A stretch of DNA of 64,000 nt from Thermoleophilia bacterium (GTDB taxonomy: Bacteria; Actinomycetota; Thermoleophilia; RBG-16-64-13), in assembly GCA_026415615.1 (NCBI GenBank), contig JAOAGT010000001.1:508832-572831 (forward strand). Reading direction: 5' to 3'. Below are positions 59,703-64,000 of the stretch, one piece after another. Every line of letters starts with the position of its first letter. Position 1 is the stretch's first letter. Under the pieces are notes generated by a model. It ran no database searches. It saw only the letters and a program-made list of their open reading frames with translations, and had not been told where the DNA came from. A program made the position numbers and the translations under genes.

Positions 59703-61545
59703 GCTTACCAGCGTAGAAGAGCTGCAAGTGCTACGCGCGAAGCTACAGAAACAGCGTAGCGCATGGCCAATAACAGTGGTCTTGTCCGGCGGCACGTGCG
59801 GCGAGGCGTCCGGCTCTCTTGAGGTATTGGGAGCGCTCAAAGACGAGATTGCGAAGCGTGGACTTAACGATAGCGTACATGTACGCTACACCGGCTGCCA
59901 AGGTTTCTGCCAACAAGAACCGTTATTGACCGTCCTGCCTCTGGACGTGCTCTATTGCAAAGTGCGCCCAGAGGACGTCAGCGAGATAGTGGCCGAGTCG
60001 GTGATCGGGGAGAAGATCCTGGAGCGGCTGTGCTTTACTGATCCAGCTACGGGAAACGTAACCATCCGTCCAGCTGAGCTCCCTTTCTTCTCTAAACAGG
60101 ACCGAGAATTGATTGGCCGCAATTTCTTCGTAGACCCATGCAGCATAGAGGACTACATCGCTGCGGGCGGATATTCAGCTTTGGCCAAGGTTCTCACCGG
60201 CATGACGTCTGAGGAGGTCGTCGAGGAAGTAAAAGCCTCCGGGTTGCGCGGTCGCGGTGGCGGTGGTTATCCCACCGGGAAAAAGTGGGAGCAGTGTAGG
60301 GCTGCCGAGGGCGCCGAGCGGTATGTCATTTGCAACGCGGACGAGGGCGACCCGGGTGCTTACATGGACCGGGGACTCCTAGAGGGCAATCCTCATCTGA
60401 TACTCGAGGGCATGTTGATTGGGGCCTACGCCATCGGTGCACGGCACGGCTTTGTTTACGTGCGCAACGAGTATCCGCTTGCTGTTGAACACACAAAGAA
60501 GGCAATAGAACAGGCGAGAGAGCTTGGTCTTCTCGGTGAGCACATTCTCGGCACTGAGTTTAGCTTTGATGTGAAAGTGGCTCGGGGCGGCGGGGCCTTT
60601 GTGTGCGGAGAGTCCACCGCATTGATTGCTTCGCTCGAAGGAAAGGTGGGAGAACCGAGACCCAAGGACGTTCACACGGTTGAGCGTGGATATCTCGACC
60701 AGCCCACGACTCTAAACAACGTTGAGACGTGGGCTAACGTCCCCGGAATCATACTCAAAGGAGCCTCTTGGTTTGCCAACAAGGGGACCGAGAAGAGCAA
60801 GGGCACCAAGATTTTTGCTCTCACCGGCCATGTGAAAAACACCGGGCTGGTTGAAGTTGAGATGGGCACGACGTTGCGGGAGATCGTGTTTGACATCGGC
60901 GGTGGCCCCACCGATGGAAGACAGATTAAAGCAGTGCAAACTGGTGGTCCGTCGGGTGGATGCCTCCCCGCGTCGTTGTTTGATCTCCCTGTGGACTACG
61001 AGGCTCTCACCGCTGCCGGGTCCATGATGGGGTCCGGCGGCATGGTCGTGATGGATGACTCGGCCTGCATGGTTGATGTGGCCAAGTACTTTATCCGGTT
61101 TCTTAGAGACGAGTCTTGCGGCAAGTGCGTGCCGTGCCGTCTGGGCTTGGATCGGATGCTCGAGATTCTCACCGATATCTCAGAAGGCAGGGGAACCTCC
61201 GACCATCTTGATCTCATTGAGGATCTGGCCTGGACAATGTCTGTGGGATCGCTTTGTGCGCTGGGTAAGACAGCTCCCAACCCTGTGCTTTCGACCCTTC
61301 GGTATTTCCGTGAGGAATATGAGGAACACATTGAAGATAGGCGTTGCCGCGCCGGGGTGTGCCAGAGACTGGTGCGCTACCTGATCGATCAAGACTTGTG
61401 CGCCGCGTGTGGAGTGTGTGCGGATGCCTGTGCGCAGGGAGCGATTGTTGAGGAAGCTGGAGTGTACACGATAGATGCAAACCGTTGCACAGCTTGCGGA
61501 GCCTGCGCTGCAGAGTGTCCCGCTGGAGCTATTCAGAAGGTATAG
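59695..61545 (+). CDS. NuoF/HndC-like NADH-binding flavoprotein with ferredoxin tail
   Basis: 616 residues. An N-terminal thioredoxin-like 2Fe-2S domain holds Cys in GGTCGEASG and YTGCQGFC. An NADH/FMN core follows with GLRGRGGGGYPTGKKW, CNADEGDPGAYMDR and GGGAFVCGESTAL. Then come the 4Fe-4S motif SCGKCVPCRLG with GSLCALG, and a two-cluster ferredoxin tail, CAACGVCADAC and CTACGACAAECP. This is the arrangement found in NADH-linked [FeFe]-hydrogenase diaphorases. All nucleotide motifs are intact, unlike the homologue at 33484. It oxidises NADH and feeds Fe-S clusters. Confidence 0.93.
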   Translation: MSRLTSVEELQVLRAKLQKQRSAWPITVVLSGGTCGEASGSLEVLGALKDEIAKRGLNDSVHVRYTGCQGFCQQEPLLTVLPLDVLYCKVRPEDVSEIVAESVIGEKILERLCFTDPATGNVTIRPAELPFFSKQDRELIGRNFFVDPCSIEDYIAAGGYSALAKVLTGMTSEEVVEEVKASGLRGRGGGGYPTGKKWEQCRAAEGAERYVICNADEGDPGAYMDRGLLEGNPHLILEGMLIGAYAIGARHGFVYVRNEYPLAVEHTKKAIEQARELGLLGEHILGTEFSFDVKVARGGGAFVCGESTALIASLEGKVGEPRPKDVHTVERGYLDQPTTLNNVETWANVPGIILKGASWFANKGTEKSKGTKIFALTGHVKNTGLVEVEMGTTLREIVFDIGGGPTDGRQIKAVQTGGPSGGCLPASLFDLPVDYEALTAAGSMMGSGGMVVMDDSACMVDVAKYFIRFLRDESCGKCVPCRLGLDRMLEILTDISEGRGTSDHLDLIEDLAWTMSVGSLCALGKTAPNPVLSTLRYFREEYEEHIEDRRCRAGVCQRLVRYLIDQDLCAACGVCADACAQGAIVEEAGVYTIDANRCTACGACAAECPAGAIQKV

Positions 61546-61572
61546 CGGCGGCCGGGATGGGAGGAACAGACG

Positions 61573-62277
61573 ATGACAAAGATGGTGACCATAAAGGTTG
61601 ACGGGGCGCGCATCCAGACTCCTGAAGGCACGAGCGTTCTGGAGGCAGCCCTGGAAGCGGGAATCTGCATTCCTAATCTCTGCCATATGCCGGGAGTGAC
61701 CCCAATTGGGGCTTGCCGTGTTTGTCTGGTTGAGGTAGTGGAGGGGAACCGGCGCCGCATGACTACCTCGTGCACCCTGGAAGCGCGAGAGGGGATGGTT
61801 GTAGAGGCTCACTCCGAGGCTGTTCTCCGGGCGCGCAGAAACATAGTGGAGCTCCTCATGGCTCAGGCGCCCAACTCTCGAGCTATCCAGGACCTGGCAG
61901 TACGGGTGGGGGTGACCCGGTCGCGGTATCCCATGCGCAACAGTTCCTGTGTGTTGTGCGGCCGGTGCGTGAGGGTGTGTGACGAGGTATGGCAGTCGAA
62001 GTCCCTAGGCTTTGTTGGTCGGGGGGCTGAGAGACATGTAGCTTTGCCTTTCTATCAGCGGCCGGATGTGTGCAAACGCTGCCACAACTGCATAGAAGTC
62101 TGCCCGATGACGATTACCCCCTGTCCGGGACCGATGACCGAGCCTAAAGTCTGTGGTCTCTGCGAGTCTCAGCTAAGCATGGTGCAGAACTTCCCGGATA
62201 CATGCGTTTGGTGTGAGCTTGGCAGGGGTTTTCAGTGCGCCCGCTGGCAAAAGCGTGGGCTGCTTGAACGGGTGTAG
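61573..62277 (+). CDS. HoxU/NuoG-N-terminal-like Fe-S subunit
   Basis: 234 residues. A 2Fe-2S domain (CHMPGVTPIGACRVCLVEV with a later Cys in TSCTL) is followed by 4Fe-4S motifs CVLCGRCVRVC and CKRCHNCIEVCP, and a Cys-rich C-terminal end (CGLCES, CVWCELGRGFQC). It lacks the hydrogenase H-cluster domain and the NuoG molybdopterin-like body, so it is an electron-transfer subunit only. The usual His-Cys cluster of NuoG is missing (APNSRAIQDL replaces it). It lies between the NuoF-like gene and the glutamate synthase. Confidence 0.88.
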   Translation: MTKMVTIKVDGARIQTPEGTSVLEAALEAGICIPNLCHMPGVTPIGACRVCLVEVVEGNRRRMTTSCTLEAREGMVVEAHSEAVLRARRNIVELLMAQAPNSRAIQDLAVRVGVTRSRYPMRNSSCVLCGRCVRVCDEVWQSKSLGFVGRGAERHVALPFYQRPDVCKRCHNCIEVCPMTITPCPGPMTEPKVCGLCESQLSMVQNFPDTCVWCELGRGFQCARWQKRGLLERV

Positions 62278-62338
62278 ATGGTGACGTGTAAATGATTGCG
62301 TTGGAACACAAAGAGAACTTGGCAAGAAGGAGCTCAGG

Positions 62339-63931
62339 GTGAATCTGCAAAGACCTAACGCGAACGATGTTTCCCAGACCTCCAATCGCTCTCGTAGTGT
62401 AGTTCCTGGATCAGGGCTGTGCACGAGATGTATCGACGGGTGTCGAGGCAATTGTGAGGTATTTCAGGCTGCGTTGCGCGGCCGTGAGGTGATATACCCG
62501 CAGCCCTTCGGTTGGATCACCGCCGGAGCCGATAAGGACTACCCGGTTGACTACTCACACCTCAATATCCAGGGCTATGCCATGGGAGCCGACGGCCTGT
62601 CTGAGGGCGTGGAGGCCAATCCCGATACTTGCATCTTTCCCGCAGTAAATGTCGAGACCGAGTACGGTTGGGATATCAAAGTGAAGATGTTGGCCCCGGT
62701 GTTTACTGGGGCTCTCGGCTCCACGGAGATCGCCCGGCGGAACTGGGAGCACCTGGCGGTGGGTGCGGCGCTGGCTGGAGTCACCTGTGTCTGTGGCGAG
62801 AATGTTTGCGGGGTTGATCCTGAGCTTGAGCTTGACGCTCATGGGAAAGTTAAGCGCTCGCCCGATATGGACCGTCGCATCGAGACATACCGGCGTTATC
62901 ACCGGGGATACGGTGAACTCCTCGTACAAATGAACGTGGAGGATACTCGGCTGGGAGTAGCTGAGTACATCATTGAGAAACACGGCATTGAGACCATCGA
63001 ACTGAAGTGGGGGCAGGGAGCTAAGTGTATCGGGGGCGAGATCAAGGTCAACTCCCTTGAGCGCGCTCTCGAGCTGCAGCGTCGTGGGTATGTGGTGACT
63101 CCAGATCCGTCTGATCCGGTTAATCAGGCTGCCTATCGGGACGGCGCACTCAAGCAATTTGAACGGCACAGCCGCCTTGGCTTTATCAGCAAAGAGTCAT
63201 TCCTGGCTGAGGTGGAGCGTCTGCGTAAGCTTGGCTTCAAGCGTATCACGCTCAAGACCGGAGCTTATGGGCTGCGCGAGCTCGCCATGGCGATCAAGTG
63301 GGGTAGTGAGGCCAAGATTGACCTTCTTACTATTGACGGGGCTCCAGGTGGCACGGGTATGAGCCCCTGGAGAATGATGGAAGAGTGGGGCATGCCGAGT
63401 ATCTACCTGCACTCCGCTGCCGCCGAGTTTGCCGCCAAGCTGGCTGCTAAGGGTCAACGGGTGCCTGACTTGGCGTTTGGCGGTGGCTTCAGCACCGAGG
63501 ATCACATTTTTAAGGCCTTGGCTCTGGGTTCGCCTTTCTGCAAGGCGGTTTGTATGGGGCGGGCGCTCATGATCCCCGGCATGGTAGGCAAGAACGTAGG
63601 TATATGGCTCCAAAATGGCAATCTGCCCAACACGGTGAGCCAGCACGGTCATACGCCAGAAGAGATTTTTGTGTGCTGGGAAGAGGTGGCCGAGATTGTC
63701 GGCAAGGACGAGATGAAGAACATCCCATTGGGAGCGGTTGGCTTCTACTCCTATGTGGAGAAGCTACGCGTTGGTCTGCAGCAGCTCATGGCCGGCGCTC
63801 GGCGCTTTAGCATTCCGGCTATCAAGCGGGACGATCTCATGGCTCTTACCGAAGAGTGCGCCAAGGTTACTGGCATTCCGTACATCATGGACGCCTACCG
63901 GGAAGAGGCCGAGGCCATTCTTGAAGAGTAA
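62339..63931 (+). CDS. FMN-dependent glutamate synthase domain protein (archaeal/GltB domain 2 type)
   Basis: 530 residues. An N-terminal Cys cluster CTRCIDGCRGNC precedes the glutamate-synthase FMN barrel: APVFTGALGS, ELKWGQGAKCIGGEIK, LTIDGAPGGTGMSPWRMMEEWG and LAFGGGFSTEDHIFKALALG. There is no N-terminal glutamine amidotransferase domain and no GltD partner. Glutamate synthesis from 2-oxoglutarate would need ammonia from a separate amidotransferase protein, and electrons probably come from the three upstream Fe-S/flavin subunits. GTG 62339 has AAGGAG eight bases upstream. The NrpR-like regulator opposite supports a nitrogen-assimilation role. Confidence 0.88.
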   Translation: MNLQRPNANDVSQTSNRSRSVVPGSGLCTRCIDGCRGNCEVFQAALRGREVIYPQPFGWITAGADKDYPVDYSHLNIQGYAMGADGLSEGVEANPDTCIFPAVNVETEYGWDIKVKMLAPVFTGALGSTEIARRNWEHLAVGAALAGVTCVCGENVCGVDPELELDAHGKVKRSPDMDRRIETYRRYHRGYGELLVQMNVEDTRLGVAEYIIEKHGIETIELKWGQGAKCIGGEIKVNSLERALELQRRGYVVTPDPSDPVNQAAYRDGALKQFERHSRLGFISKESFLAEVERLRKLGFKRITLKTGAYGLRELAMAIKWGSEAKIDLLTIDGAPGGTGMSPWRMMEEWGMPSIYLHSAAAEFAAKLAAKGQRVPDLAFGGGFSTEDHIFKALALGSPFCKAVCMGRALMIPGMVGKNVGIWLQNGNLPNTVSQHGHTPEEIFVCWEEVAEIVGKDEMKNIPLGAVGFYSYVEKLRVGLQQLMAGARRFSIPAIKRDDLMALTEECAKVTGIPYIMDAYREEAEAILEE

Positions 63932-63975
63932 GCAGGCTACCAGAAAGGTGGTGGGGCGGGGCGCCGGGTCTAGAC

Positions 63976-64000
63976 CTGCCTCTTATACACATCTGACGCT
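63976..64000 (+). other. Residual Nextera sequencing adapter at contig end
   Basis: The last 25 bases read CTGCCTCTTATACACATCT then GACGCT. This is the Tn5 mosaic end (CTGTCTCTTATACACATCT) with one mismatch, followed by the start of the Illumina Nextera read-1 adapter. It is not biological sequence; genuine sequence ends at or before about 63975. Confidence 0.93.

Noticed and set aside
59166..62277. [FeFe] hydrogenase operon
   Set aside because: The diaphorase-type subunits are present but no H-cluster domain is encoded; the fourth gene is glutamate synthase.

Overview
This is a GC-rich, densely coded bacterial window. No rRNA, tRNA, CRISPR array or insertion sequence was recognised. Its enzymes are strongly anaerobic: two glycyl-radical enzymes (GREs), an activase, two aldehyde:ferredoxin oxidoreductases (AORs), a molybdopterin oxidoreductase, and many flavin and Fe-S proteins. 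The Thr/Ser-rich linkers after the lipobox of three ABC binding proteins, together with frequent GTG/TTG starts, suggest an anaerobic actinobacterial lineage. That assignment is inference. The last 25 bases match an Illumina Nextera adapter, so the window ends at the end of an assembled contig.

Layout. 1-892: tail of a branched-chain-amino-acid-type (Liv) ABC transporter. 974-8166: catabolic module A (GRE activase, GRE1, short-chain dehydrogenases (SDRs), SnoaL-like protein, cupins). 8163-13463: flavodoxin, zinc alcohol dehydrogenase, HpcH-type aldolase, metallo-beta-lactamase-fold hydrolase, MFS exporter. 13801-18600: a complete Liv system. 18684-23678: PreA-like dehydrogenase, IclR regulator, SDR, FAD reductase, MoaD-like carrier. 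23816-32300: two tandem copies of a binding protein plus permease unit (the second with LivH and LivM fused), an Fe-S protein and one LivG. 32371-38353: aldo-keto reductase and an electron-input module (degenerate NuoF, NuoG/GltD fusion) beside a second FAD reductase. 38621-50369: catabolic module B (GRE2, B12-binding protein, MutL-like protein, cupin, two NTF2-like proteins, old-yellow-enzyme (OYE) type reductase, AOR, two SDRs). 50403-57052: second AOR, MoaD-like carrier, molybdopterin enzyme, second OYE-type reductase. 57075-63931: HIT protein and NrpR-like regulator, divergent from a four-gene operon in which NuoE/NuoF/HoxU-type subunits precede an FMN glutamate synthase.

How it may work together (inference). 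Several Liv-type importers bring in one or more small organic compounds. These are processed by radical chemistry, alcohol/aldehyde/enone redox steps and an aldolase. No CoA ligase, CoA transferase or thiolase was recognised, so the visible part of the pathway appears to work on free acids, aldehydes and ketones. Modules A and B reuse the same gene families and look like two versions of one undescribed route; the substrate cannot be read from sequence. The right end is a separate nitrogen-assimilation unit in which an NADH-dehydrogenase/hydrogenase-type diaphorase appears to replace GltD, under an NrpR-like regulator with dyad operators in the divergent promoter region.
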